From positions 1 through 36,025 of the forward strand of contig VFJZ01000097.1 of assembly GCA_009885805.1 (NCBI GenBank): a stretch of 36,025 nucleotides of DNA. Reading direction: 5' to 3'. A model generated the notes under the pieces. It did no database searches, had not been told where the DNA came from, and saw only the letters and a program-made list of their open reading frames with translations. Numbering within the stretch: the stretch's first letter is position 1; every line of letters starts with the position of its first letter. This DNA is from Actinomycetota bacterium. Lineage in GTDB: Bacteria > Actinomycetota > Thermoleophilia > Gaiellales > F1-60-MAGs149. The position numbers and the translations under genes are program-made. Positions 21,908 through 30,399 of this stretch are shown one piece after another.

Positions 21908-23371
21908 GTGAGTGAGGTGCATGCACCGAGAAGGAAGAAGAAGCGCAAGAAGCAACCGCGGCTGACCGAGGCCATGGTTGACCGGCTCTTCTGGCGAGCT
22001 GGATTCGGGCCGACGAGCGCTGACCGCGCGAGATGGCGAGGTAAGACCGTTCTGTCGCTTGTCGACTGGTTCCTCTCCGCGCGGCCGACGCTGAAGGGCG
22101 CCGCACCGACCAGGGATGGCAACCCGCTCGACCCGACGGCCGAGGACGTCGACCTGGTGCTCGAGTGGGTCGACCGCATGATCCGTTCGACGAATCCGTT
22201 CCCCGAGCGCATGGCGTTCTTCTGGCATCGCCACTTCGCGAACGGTCGAGACGGCGGTCCGTCCCAGCAGATGATGCGGAAGCAGATCGCCCTGTTCGGG
22301 CAGTTCTCCGACTTCGGTCGTAATCCGAACGCGAGCTTCCGCGCACTGGCGAACGAGGTCACAATCGATCCGTCGATGCTCCGCTACCTGACGGGCGAGG
22401 ACAACGTCCGGGGCAGTTCGAACGAGAACTACGCGCGGGAGATCATGGAGCTGTTCGTGCTCGGCACGCGCGACGACAAGGGCAGGTTGATCTACAGCGA
22501 GGGCGACGTCAAGCACCTCGCCAAGGCCTTCACCGGCTGGTCGATCGACGAGGTCGACCCCGACAACCCGCGTGGTGTCTTCGGGTCGAATCGCTGGTCG
22601 AACGGGCTCAAGAGTCCGTTTGGAATCAACGGCAACTTCAAGGCGTTCAAGCCGGGCGACCCGATGTACCGGGCCGCCGACGACGTCGTGGAACTGGTGC
22701 TGCGGCGCCCGGCGCGCGTCGGCGATGCCGGTGACGCCGGACGCAAGCCGTACGAGACCCACGCCCGCTTCCTGATCCGCAAGCTGTGGCACGAGTTCAT
22801 CGTGACGCCGCCGGACAGGGCGACGCTGGACGGGTTGGTCAAGACGTACCTGACGCCGCGTGGTGGCAGGCCCGGACTCCTGCTCCGCCCGGTGCTGCGC
22901 AAGATCCTGTCGCACAAGCGGATGTTCGAGTCGCTTGCAGAGCCGAACATGGTGAAGCCGCCAGTGGTCTACCTCGTCGGTGTCTATCGGGCACTGGATG
23001 CGAGGATCAGCGACCAGGTCGCGTACGACTTCCTCGAGCAGATGGGGCAGCTGCCCTACAACCCGCCGAACGTATCGGGCTGGGAGGGCGGCCTGTCATG
23101 GCTCAACACGAACACGGTGCTCAGTCGCTTTGCGCTCGCCGGTGAGCTGATGGACCAGACGGCGCCGAAGGACAGGTCCGGTGAGACCGCCCCGCAGGCC
23201 TTCGACCGCGCGTTGCGCGAGGTCGGTCGACCGTGGCTCGCAAAGGGTTCCCGTGCGGCCGTGAAGGACTACGCGGCGCGTGCCCCCTCCGGACGCTCCG
23301 ACCTCAGAATCGAGCGGCAGCGGATGATCCGCGCGCTCATCCTTGCTGGCCCCGACGCTCAGGTGATGTGA
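21908..23371 (+). CDS. DUF1800 family protein
   Basis: The 487-residue protein matches the DUF1800 family: LFWRAGFGPTSADRARW, MAFFWHRHFAN, NENYAREIMELFVLGT, KHLAKAFTGWS and PYNPPNVSGWEGG are its usual boxes. Its role is not established, but it is nearly always encoded next to a DUF1501 protein, as here. The N-terminus is strongly basic (PRRKKKRKKQPR) with no signal peptide. GTG 21908 has a good Shine-Dalgarno (AAGGGGGG ending about 6 nt upstream). Its TGA shares one base with the ATG of the DUF1501 gene. Confidence 0.9.
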   Translation: MSEVHAPRRKKKRKKQPRLTEAMVDRLFWRAGFGPTSADRARWRGKTVLSLVDWFLSARPTLKGAAPTRDGNPLDPTAEDVDLVLEWVDRMIRSTNPFPERMAFFWHRHFANGRDGGPSQQMMRKQIALFGQFSDFGRNPNASFRALANEVTIDPSMLRYLTGEDNVRGSSNENYAREIMELFVLGTRDDKGRLIYSEGDVKHLAKAFTGWSIDEVDPDNPRGVFGSNRWSNGLKSPFGINGNFKAFKPGDPMYRAADDVVELVLRRPARVGDAGDAGRKPYETHARFLIRKLWHEFIVTPPDRATLDGLVKTYLTPRGGRPGLLLRPVLRKILSHKRMFESLAEPNMVKPPVVYLVGVYRALDARISDQVAYDFLEQMGQLPYNPPNVSGWEGGLSWLNTNTVLSRFALAGELMDQTAPKDRSGETAPQAFDRALREVGRPWLAKGSRAAVKDYAARAPSGRSDLRIERQRMIRALILAGPDAQVM

Positions 23372-24900
23372 TGGCGACGACTGATGGATACGAGGCGCTC
23401 AAGTGCGCCGACTGCGCGCGTTCCGACTCCGCTGTGACCGACCTGCGGCCGAGCCAACAACTGGCGATCCCGGTCGAGGCGATCGAGTCCGGGGCCGGTG
23501 AGGTTGCCGGTTCGCGTCGGCTGACCCGACGGCGGGCACTGCAGAGCGGCATCGCGGGGATGGCGGCGATCTACGCCTCCACGCAGCTCGACTGGAACGT
23601 GATCTGGCGGGCGGCGGAGGCCGAGGCGGCCGAGAACCCCGGTGCCCGCAAGCTGGTGCTGATCTACCTGCAGGGTGGGGCCGACAGTCTCAACATGTTC
23701 GTGCCGCAACTCGACCCCCACTACAACGTCTACACGGGGCAACGGCCGACGATCGCCCGGCTCCGGGGGCCGTCGGTCAACCTGCAGCAGGTCGGCTCGA
23801 CACCGTTCAGCGGCGGCGCCGGGGCCCAGATCGGCTTTGCGAACCCACTGCTGTCAGGGGTGAACGGCAACCAGTTGTACGGGATGAACGGGATGATCCC
23901 GGCCGGTGCCGGTGGTCTCGACACGCTGTTCGGTGATGGCTCCGGCGGCGTCGGCTCGGATCTTGCGGTCTTCCCGGCGGCCGACTACAACCCGGCGAAC
24001 CGGTCGCACTTCGACTCGCGGGACTACTGGTTCCAGGGGGCGCTGAAGAAGCAGACGACCGGTTGGATCGGTCGGTGGCTCGATGCCGAGGGCTCGCAGG
24101 AGAACCCGTTGCAGGCGATCTCTCTGGACTCCTCGCTGTCGAAGCAGATCCGCACGTCCCGTGCTCCGGTCTGTGCGCTCGACGGGTTGCAGGGAATCCA
24201 GTTCGACGTCCGAAACGTGACGACCGCCGCGAACAACGCGAACCTGCAGATCGAGAAGCTCGCGGCCGTCGCGGCCGCGAAGTCCAACGTCGCGCTGGCC
24301 CGTAGCCGGCAGTCGTTCGGTCTGACGACGTCGGTGTCGCGCAAGGTGAAGACGCTCGTGGCGCAGCCGTCCACGGCGCTCTACCCGAACTCGTTCCTCT
24401 CGAATCGGCTGCGTCTCGCGGCGCAGTTGCTCGCGGCGCCGCTCGGCACGCGGGTCGTGACGGTCGACTGGGGCAGTTTCGACAATCACGGTGACCAGGT
24501 GTCCTCGATGGATCCGCAGCTCGCCGTGCTCGGCTCCGCTCTCGCCGCCTTCCAGGCCGACCTCGCCGCTCGCGGTGTGGCGGATCAGGTGCTGACCGTG
24601 GTGTTCTCCGAGTTCGGCCGTCGCGTCGGGCAGAACGATTCCGACGGCACCGACCACGGTGCCGGCGGCCCGATGATGCTGATGGGTCCGCGCGTCAAGG
24701 GCGGGCTGGCGAGCCAGCCGTCAGATCTCGCCGCCCCGGACGACAACGGCGACCTGGTCGTCTCGACGGACTTCCGTCACGTCTACAAGGCGATCTTCCA
24801 GGAGTGGTTCGCGGCCGATCCGAGCCGCTACCTGCCCGACCTCCCCGCCGGCGCGATCAACCGCTTCGACGGGACGTCGACCATCCTCAAGGCGGCATGA
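23371..24900 (+). CDS. DUF1501 family protein with internal twin-arginine signal
   Basis: The 509-residue protein belongs to DUF1501, distantly related to sulfatase/alkaline phosphatase folds: KLVLIYLQGGADSLNMFVP, SRDYWFQGAL, VTVDWGSFDNHGDQ, VFSEFGRRVGQNDSDGTDHG and GGPMMLMGP. A twin-arginine motif (TRRRALQSG, about residues 51-59) followed by a short hydrophobic stretch suggests Tat export. Unusually, the motif is preceded by some 50 residues including a CxxC pair (KCADC). It pairs with the DUF1800 gene and overlaps the cupredoxin gene (ATGA). ATG 23371 is the start because the upstream open frame only shadows the DUF1800 gene. Confidence 0.9.
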   Translation: MATTDGYEALKCADCARSDSAVTDLRPSQQLAIPVEAIESGAGEVAGSRRLTRRRALQSGIAGMAAIYASTQLDWNVIWRAAEAEAAENPGARKLVLIYLQGGADSLNMFVPQLDPHYNVYTGQRPTIARLRGPSVNLQQVGSTPFSGGAGAQIGFANPLLSGVNGNQLYGMNGMIPAGAGGLDTLFGDGSGGVGSDLAVFPAADYNPANRSHFDSRDYWFQGALKKQTTGWIGRWLDAEGSQENPLQAISLDSSLSKQIRTSRAPVCALDGLQGIQFDVRNVTTAANNANLQIEKLAAVAAAKSNVALARSRQSFGLTTSVSRKVKTLVAQPSTALYPNSFLSNRLRLAAQLLAAPLGTRVVTVDWGSFDNHGDQVSSMDPQLAVLGSALAAFQADLAARGVADQVLTVVFSEFGRRVGQNDSDGTDHGAGGPMMLMGPRVKGGLASQPSDLAAPDDNGDLVVSTDFRHVYKAIFQEWFAADPSRYLPDLPAGAINRFDGTSTILKAA

Positions 24901-25343
24901 CCTCGCGCCGTCTCCGTCTCGGCCTTGGTATCGCGGGCGTCGCCGTTCTGGCGGCGCCCGCATTCGTTCCTGCCGTCGATGACGCCGACGCACGCAAGCG
25001 GCGCACGGTGCTCCCGCTCCCGCACGTGAAGCTGTGGAGCTCGATGGCGGTGAACCTCGCGGAGTGGTCCGTGAAGCCCGGGCACCTGCACTTCAAGACG
25101 GGTGACATCCGGCTGCACGTCTACAACGCCGGCATGGACGACCACGATCTGACGATCGCGGATGCGTCCGGTCGCATCGTGGCGTCGCGGGGCGTCGTCG
25201 CCAAGATGGGCTCCAAGCCGGGCGAGGTCGTGTTCACGGCGCGCCTGGCGCGCGGCCGCTGGAAGCTCTACTGCTCGCTGTTTGCCGGTACGACGGACGA
25301 CCACGAGAAGCTCGGCATGGTCTCGTACGTCCGCGTGTACTAA
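24897..25343 (+). CDS. Secreted cupredoxin-like copper protein
   Basis: The 148-residue protein has a signal peptide (RLRLGLGIAGVAVLAAPAFV) and a plastocyanin-like domain. Probable type 1 copper ligands are H83 (MDDHDLTIAD), C126 (WKLYCSLFAG), H136 (DDHEKL) and M141, in the usual order and spacing. It should be an extracytoplasmic electron carrier or copper-binding protein. It is translationally coupled to the DUF1501 gene and is the third gene of the operon. The copper protein might serve the exported DUF1501 protein, which is inference from position only. Confidence 0.8.
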   Translation: MTSRRLRLGLGIAGVAVLAAPAFVPAVDDADARKRRTVLPLPHVKLWSSMAVNLAEWSVKPGHLHFKTGDIRLHVYNAGMDDHDLTIADASGRIVASRGVVAKMGSKPGEVVFTARLARGRWKLYCSLFAGTTDDHEKLGMVSYVRVY

Positions 25344-25348
25344 CGTGA

Positions 25349-25606
25349 CTGACGCGATCGTGCCGCGCGCCCATGCGCCAGGCGAGTGACGCATTCGTGC
25401 CGCACGCCTTTGCGACAGGGCCTGTCGTAGACGCATTCGCGGAGGGCCGTCGCCTATCGCATTGCGCCCGCACGGCTCTTCGCGACGTGATCTTTCGCCT
25501 GTAGCCATCGGGGATTGCCGTCGCGTGTCGCAAAGGCGTGCGGCACGAATGCGACAGCGGCACGCCGTCGCGTGTCGCAAAGGCGTGCGGCACGAATGCG
25601 ACAGCG
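25349..25606. repeat. REP-like repeat array between convergent genes
   Basis: The 274-bp gap between the cupredoxin and Fn3-repeat genes is filled by copies of a roughly 30-nt imperfect palindrome of the form CGCA-tt-CGTGC-c-GCACG-cctt-TGCG. Units in one orientation lie near 25351 (diverged), 25390-25417, and 25457 (diverged). Two identical 43-nt copies in the opposite orientation lie at 25517-25559 and 25564-25606, 47 nt apart. A 28-nt core at 25390-25417 is an exact inverted copy of part of these. Open frames crossing the region are artefacts. It probably folds as a bidirectional terminator-like structure. Confidence 0.88.
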
Positions 25607-25617
25607 ACGGTGCGGAC

Positions 25618-28551
25618 TCAGCGCACGTTGATCACGATGACGGCAACGCGATAGCCCTTCTTCGTCACCGTGATCGTCAGCTTGCCCGGCCGCAGCGGCC
25701 GCACCTTGACGAGCGCCTTGCCGTTCGTTTTCGTGAGGCCCTTGCGACGCACGCCGGCGCCCGTGATGCTGATCTGCGCGCCGCGGATGGCGTTGCGACT
25801 CGCATCGGTGATGGCGATCGTCAGCGTGCTCGACTTACCGCGCCGCGGGAGGCCGGACACGGTCACCTTCAGCTGGGGCGGCAGCCGGAACGCCAGCGCC
25901 TTCGTCATCTCGCCGATGTTGCCGCTCTCGTCGATCGCGGCCACGCGCCAGTACAGCGTTCCGCCCCTCTTGTACGCGGTCTGCTTCAGCACCGGTGCGT
26001 ACGTCGGGTTTTCGACGGTCACGAACTCGACCTTGGCGCCGGAGAAGTCCTGGCGCTGGGAGACCTCGACCTTGTAGCTGGCAGCCGCGAGCTTCGGGCT
26101 CCAGCGGAACATCGCGCCGGACCCGTTCGACGGTGTCTCGAGCCCCGTCGGCGCGGCCATCTCATTGCGGAACTCCGCGATCGCACCCCACGGGCCCTGC
26201 ACGACCTGCGTCGGGCTGGCCGTCGGGAAGTTCGCGCGCACCTTCCAGTGCCATATGCCCGTCCCGTCGAGCTTCGCGAAGGTGACGGCCGCGGCGCGGT
26301 AGCCCTTGAACAGCTTCTTCGTTCCGTCCGGCTGCTGCAGTTCGAAGTCGTAGGTGATGGCTCCCTGCACGGGCGACCACGTCCAGGTCGGGATCAGCTC
26401 GGACGACGCGACGTTGCCCGGCGATGGTGTCGGCGCGGGCAGCGTCACCTGGAAGGTGTCGCTCGCCGACCAGGTCAGCCCGATCTCGTTCCAGTCGTTG
26501 GCCCGAACGCGCCAGTAGAGGTCACGGTCGGCGGGGTAGCTCGACTCCGGCGTGTAGGACGTCGAGGCCGTCTCGACCTCCTCGACGACGTCCGAGAACA
26601 GCGAGTCGGTCGACACCTGCAGCGTGTACGTCCGCGCCCAGTGGGCGAGTGTCCAGCGGAACGTCGGCCGGTTCGTGAACACCTGGCCGTGCGTCGGCGT
26701 CAGCTTCTGCGGCGCGGCCGACTCCTTCTCGAACGAGCGCGCCGCGGCGAGCAGCGGGTTGATGACGGGGTTCTCGCCGGTCCAAACCGCGGCCGGCAGC
26801 ACCAGCCAGTAGTAGGCGGTCGTCTCGTCGGCGTAGGAGACGGCGTTGTTCGAGAGCCGTGGCGCGTACGCCGGCCCGCGCACCCAGGCGTAGTCGACCA
26901 CGGTCGTGAAATTCGAGTCGCGCGAGACGAGTACGAAGTACCCCTGGGCGCGCACGGTCGGGTGCCAGGTGAAGTACGGCGTCTGATCGGTCGTCGACCC
27001 GTGACTGGGAGCGATGTAGTCGGCGGCGACCGGGTACTCCGCGGAGCACGTCAGCGGCGGCTGCGAACCCGTGCACGACGTGTCGTCCGGGTGGCCGACG
27101 AACTGGAACGCCGACTTGTCCGCGCCGGGACTGAAGCCGTCGTCGATGTAGGTCCAGTCGCCGGTGACGTCGTGGAGGATGCCGTTCTGGTCGTAGCCCT
27201 TGTCGGTCAACGCCCGCACCCGTACGCAGTAGCGGTTACCGGCGACCAGGTTCTTCGAGCCGTCATGCCCGAGCGCACGGCCGTGGTTCGGCCACGGCTC
27301 GTCGTCCGGGTTCGGCCCGAGCGGAGTCCAGGCGTTTGTGGCGACGATGTTGTTCCAGTACTGCGAAGTCACTGACGCCGAGCAGGCGCCACCCGTGTAC
27401 CGGCGCACCTCGACCTCGTAGGCAGTGGCGCCCAGAACGGGGTCCCAAGTCACGATCGGTACCTGTGTCTGGTAGCCGGTCCCCGGGTCGCCATCCCAGT
27501 CGGTCCCGGCGACGTCGGACAGGTTGTCGACGAAGCGCAGGTTCTGGATCGATGGATTCGGATCGCCCGGATCGCGGGTGTCGAACGTCTTCCGGAACCA
27601 GTCGTCGCTGCTGCTCGGGTTGTTCCAGAAGTTCCAGGCGCCGAAGTTCCCGGTCGGGTCGATCGCCCTGACGCGCCAGTAGTAACGGTTGTTGAGCAGG
27701 ACGGTGCGCGGCGAGAAGACGGTGGAGACGGTCGGGTCGTCGCAGCAGAACTTCGAGCCGGCGGCGAACTGCGCGTCGGCGTTGATCTCGACCTCGTAGC
27801 GTGCCGCGCCGGGGACCGGGCTCCAGGAGAAGCGCGGGTCGACGACGTCGTCCGCCGGCGCCAGGTCCTCGTACGCCAGCGTCGTCTGCGACGGCCACAG
27901 CCATGTGAACGCCCACACATCGGAACCGGTGCCGCGGTTGCCGGCACCGTCGATCGGCACGACCGACCAGTAGTAGCTCGTGCCCGTCGTCAGCCCGCTC
28001 GTGACCGAGTACGCGGAGGCGTCCGTCTCCACGACCCTGGCCGGTCCGCCGTCGAGGTTCGAGAGATCGGGGGAGGACGCGAAGGTCACCTCGTACTTCG
28101 CGGCCCCTTCGATCGGCTGCCACCTCAGCGTCGCCGCCGTCGGGTAGGCGAGGGTCGCCCCGTCCGCCGGCGCGAGCGGCACCGTCTGGCCGATCCACGC
28201 ACGCCGGAACGACCGCGGCGTCGACCAGGGGCCGACCTTGCCGTTGACGTCGACCGCCCGTGCTCGCCACCAGTACCGCCCGTTCGGCAGCGCCGACTTG
28301 ACGGACGCCCACGTGTTCCACGTCTCGAGCGCCGTCGAGCCGCCGAGTTCGACCGGCGCGTCGAAGCCGGCGTCCGCAGCGACCTGAACGGCGTAGTGGT
28401 CTGCGCCCGCCACGGCCCGCCAGCCGAACGACGGGATGTACTGGAAGGTCGCGCCCTCGGCGGGTGCTATTGGCGCCGGCGCCGCCAGCGCACCGAGCGC
28501 CGTGGCGGGGAGTGCAAGCACGAGCGCGAGGATCGCGAGGACGCGGTACAT
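25618..28551 (-). CDS. Secreted protein with eight Fn3-like repeats
   Basis: The 977-residue protein has a signal peptide (YRVLAILALVLALPATALGA). Eight domains of about 90-130 residues follow, each with the fibronectin-III-like core W-x-P-x-x-G-A-x-x-Y-x-V, for example SFGWRAVAGADHYAVQVAAD, TLRWQPIEGAAKYEVTFASS and FSWSPVPGAARYEVEINAD. Two cysteine-containing insertions (KFCCDD and DTSCTGSQPPLTCS) occur mid-protein. The C-terminal about 90 residues (LKVTVSGLPRRGKSSTLTIA onward) form a separate Ig-like or carboxypeptidase-regulatory-like beta domain. It is likely an extracellular adhesive or carbohydrate-associated protein with no catalytic domain visible. It diverges from moaC, 69 bp away, and converges on the DUF1800/DUF1501 operon. 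Confidence 0.85.
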   Translation of the reverse strand: MYRVLAILALVLALPATALGALAAPAPIAPAEGATFQYIPSFGWRAVAGADHYAVQVAADAGFDAPVELGGSTALETWNTWASVKSALPNGRYWWRARAVDVNGKVGPWSTPRSFRRAWIGQTVPLAPADGATLAYPTAATLRWQPIEGAAKYEVTFASSPDLSNLDGGPARVVETDASAYSVTSGLTTGTSYYWSVVPIDGAGNRGTGSDVWAFTWLWPSQTTLAYEDLAPADDVVDPRFSWSPVPGAARYEVEINADAQFAAGSKFCCDDPTVSTVFSPRTVLLNNRYYWRVRAIDPTGNFGAWNFWNNPSSSDDWFRKTFDTRDPGDPNPSIQNLRFVDNLSDVAGTDWDGDPGTGYQTQVPIVTWDPVLGATAYEVEVRRYTGGACSASVTSQYWNNIVATNAWTPLGPNPDDEPWPNHGRALGHDGSKNLVAGNRYCVRVRALTDKGYDQNGILHDVTGDWTYIDDGFSPGADKSAFQFVGHPDDTSCTGSQPPLTCSAEYPVAADYIAPSHGSTTDQTPYFTWHPTVRAQGYFVLVSRDSNFTTVVDYAWVRGPAYAPRLSNNAVSYADETTAYYWLVLPAAVWTGENPVINPLLAAARSFEKESAAPQKLTPTHGQVFTNRPTFRWTLAHWARTYTLQVSTDSLFSDVVEEVETASTSYTPESSYPADRDLYWRVRANDWNEIGLTWSASDTFQVTLPAPTPSPGNVASSELIPTWTWSPVQGAITYDFELQQPDGTKKLFKGYRAAAVTFAKLDGTGIWHWKVRANFPTASPTQVVQGPWGAIAEFRNEMAAPTGLETPSNGSGAMFRWSPKLAAASYKVEVSQRQDFSGAKVEFVTVENPTYAPVLKQTAYKRGGTLYWRVAAIDESGNIGEMTKALAFRLPPQLKVTVSGLPRRGKSSTLTIAITDASRNAIRGAQISITGAGVRRKGLTKTNGKALVKVRPLRPGKLTITVTKKGYRVAVIVINVR

Positions 28552-28620
28552 GGAGTTCGCATCGGCCCATCCGGACCGATCCGCCTACCGCGAACGGGGG
28601 ATTCGGCACACTACGACGCG

Positions 28621-29070
28621 ATGGCCGACGTACGCATGATCGACGTGGGCGACAAGGCGGTGACCCGGCGTCGTGCCGAGGCGCGCGCCGTCGTCCGCAC
28701 GACCGACGAGGTGCTGCGTCGGCTCGGCGAGGGCACGGTGCCGAAGGGCGACGTGCTTGCCACGGCGCGCGTGGCCGGCATCATGGCCGCGAAGGCGACG
28801 CCGCAGATCCTGCCGCTCTGCCATCCGCTGCTGCTGACGCACGTCTCGGTCGACCTCGAGATCGACCGCGCCGCCGGCTGCGTGACCATCGCGACCGCCG
28901 CCGAGACCACCCATCAGACCGGGGTGGAGATGGAGGCCCTCTGCGCGGCCGCCGCGGCCGCGCTGTGCGTCCATGACATGTGCAAGGCACTCGACCCGGC
29001 GATGACGATCGACGGTATCTGCCTGGTCGCGAAGTCCGGCGGCAAGTCCGGCGAGTGGAGACGGCCCTGA
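28621..29070 (+). CDS. moaC: Cyclic pyranopterin monophosphate synthase MoaC
   Basis: The 149-residue enzyme of molybdenum cofactor synthesis converts the MoaA product to cyclic pyranopterin monophosphate. The family boxes are RMIDVGDKAVTRRRAEARA, KGDVLATARVAGIMAAKATP, ILPLCHPLLLTHV, GVEMEALCAAAAAAL and MCKALDPAMTIDGICLVAKS, ending in GGKSGEW. ATG 28621 starts the homology; CACACT eight bases upstream may be its -10. First gene of the long plus-strand run, it overlaps mogA by 16 nt. Confidence 0.95.
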   Translation: MADVRMIDVGDKAVTRRRAEARAVVRTTDEVLRRLGEGTVPKGDVLATARVAGIMAAKATPQILPLCHPLLLTHVSVDLEIDRAAGCVTIATAAETTHQTGVEMEALCAAAAAALCVHDMCKALDPAMTIDGICLVAKSGGKSGEWRRP

Positions 29071-29546
29071 GGGCGGCCGTCGTCACCGTCTCCGACGGCG
29101 TCCACGGCGGCACGCGCGCGGACGGCTCCGGTGATGTGCTCACCGAGGCGGCCGAGGCCGCGGGCTTCGCGCTCGGCGCCCGGCTCGTCGTCCCCGACGA
29201 GCATGACCGCATCGCCGCGGCCGTGGTGGGGCTCTGCGACGACGATATCGCGCTCGTCCTCGTCACCGGCGGCACCGGCTTCGCGCCGCGCGACGTCACA
29301 CCGGAGGCGCTGGCGTCGGTCTACGAGCGTCGAGCGCCGGGCATCGACGAGGCGATGCGCGCCGCCTCGATGGCCGTCAAGCCGCACGGGATGCTGACCC
29401 GCGGTATCTCGGGCATCCGCGGGCGCACGCTCGTCGTGTCGTTTCCCGGTAGCCCGCGGGCGTGCGCGGAGAACTTCGCGGTCGTCGCACCGGTCCTCGA
29501 CCACGCCCTGCGCCTCCTGCGCGAGTCGCCGACGGAGCACCCGTGA
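29055..29546 (+). CDS. mogA: Molybdopterin adenylyltransferase, MogA/MoaB type
   Basis: The 163-residue protein of the MoCF-biosynthesis fold has AAVVTVSDGVHGGTRADGSG, VLVTGGTGFAPRDVTPEA and VVSFPGSPRACAENF, the nucleotide- and pterin-binding boxes of MogA/MoaB. It should adenylylate molybdopterin before metal insertion. GTG 29055 lies within moaC and gives a start directly before the first strand; an ATG-only reading would start 75 nt earlier in shadow sequence. The stop overlaps the next start as GTGA. Confidence 0.9.
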   Translation: METALRAAVVTVSDGVHGGTRADGSGDVLTEAAEAAGFALGARLVVPDEHDRIAAAVVGLCDDDIALVLVTGGTGFAPRDVTPEALASVYERRAPGIDEAMRAASMAVKPHGMLTRGISGIRGRTLVVSFPGSPRACAENFAVVAPVLDHALRLLRESPTEHP

Positions 29547-30397
29547 CGGCGGTCGCCGCGCGGCTCTCCGCGCTCGTCAAGTTCGAGCACACGCTGTTCG
29601 CCCTCCCGTACGCGTACGTGGGCGCAGTGTTGGCCGTCGACGGCGCCCCAGAGCTCGCCGACCTTGTCTGGATCACGGTCGCCATGGCCGGCGCCCGCTC
29701 GCTCGCGATGGCGCTGAACCGGCTGATCGACGCCGAGATCGACGCTCGCAACCCGCGGACGGTGCGGCGTGAGCTCCCCGCCGGGCTGCTGTCCCGCGCC
29801 CAGGTGATCGCTTTCTGTCTCGGCTCCGTGGTCGTCTTCGCCGTCGCCGTCTCGCAGCTCGCGCCGATCACCCGCTGGCTGGCGCCGATCCCGGTCGTCG
29901 CCTTCGTCATCTACCCGTACCTGAAGCGCTGGACGCCGCTCTGCCACCTCTGGCTCGGCGCGGTCGACGGCCTCGCTCCGGTCGGCGCCTGGATCGCGAT
30001 CACCGGCACGGTCGACGCCGAGGCCTTCCTGCTCGGTGGCGTCGTCTGCTTCTGGATCGCGGGGTTCGACGTCATCTACGCGACGCTCGACCACGATCAC
30101 GACCGCGCCGAGGGCCTGCACTCGATCCCCGCCGACCTCGGGCTCGCCGCCGGCCTGGCGGTCGCCCGGCTGCTGCACGGCCTCGCCGTCGCCTGCATGG
30201 TCGCGGCGGGGATGGCGCTCGACCTCGGCTCCGTGTACTGGGTCGGCGTCGCCGTCTGTGCCGCCCTCCTCGCGTACGAGAACGCGATCGTCAAGCCGGA
30301 CGACCTCTCGCGCGTCAACGCCGCCTTCTTCAACGTCAACGCCCTGCTCGCGGCGATCTACCTGGCGGCGGTCATCGGCGACGTCGCCACTCGTTGA
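29543..30397 (+). CDS. mqnP: UbiA-family prenyltransferase, probably MqnP of futalosine menaquinone synthesis
   Basis: The 284-residue polytopic membrane enzyme begins ALVKFEHTLFALPYAYVGAV. It carries two Asp-rich prenyl-diphosphate motifs: MALNRLIDAEIDARNPRT and DVIYATLDHDHDRAEGLHSI. These forms are those of the UbiA-like prenyltransferase that goes with the futalosine pathway (MqnP), more than of MenA or UbiA proper. It would attach the isoprenoid tail to the quinone precursor. GTG 29543 overlaps the mogA stop (GTGA). No other mqn genes are in the window, so the pathway assignment rests on subfamily resemblance. Confidence 0.8.
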   Translation: MTAVAARLSALVKFEHTLFALPYAYVGAVLAVDGAPELADLVWITVAMAGARSLAMALNRLIDAEIDARNPRTVRRELPAGLLSRAQVIAFCLGSVVVFAVAVSQLAPITRWLAPIPVVAFVIYPYLKRWTPLCHLWLGAVDGLAPVGAWIAITGTVDAEAFLLGGVVCFWIAGFDVIYATLDHDHDRAEGLHSIPADLGLAAGLAVARLLHGLAVACMVAAGMALDLGSVYWVGVAVCAALLAYENAIVKPDDLSRVNAAFFNVNALLAAIYLAAVIGDVATR

Positions 30398-30399
30398 GC

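Noticed and set aside
20497-22362. Long minus-strand open frames (up to about 620 codons) opposite the Gly-rich protein gene and the start of the DUF1800 gene
   Set aside because: They arise from high G+C at third codon positions and the Gly-rich repeats of the plus-strand gene. Their translations are Ala/Arg/Pro-rich with no domain or ribosome site.
25517-25606. Possible CRISPR repeats
   Set aside because: Two 43-nt copies only 4 nt apart leave no room for spacers, and inverted copies are nearby; this is a palindromic repeat array.
25462-27375. A 637-codon plus-strand open frame opposite the Fn3-repeat gene
   Set aside because: Arg/Gly/Val-rich antisense translation without motifs. The minus-strand protein has a signal peptide and eight clear repeats.
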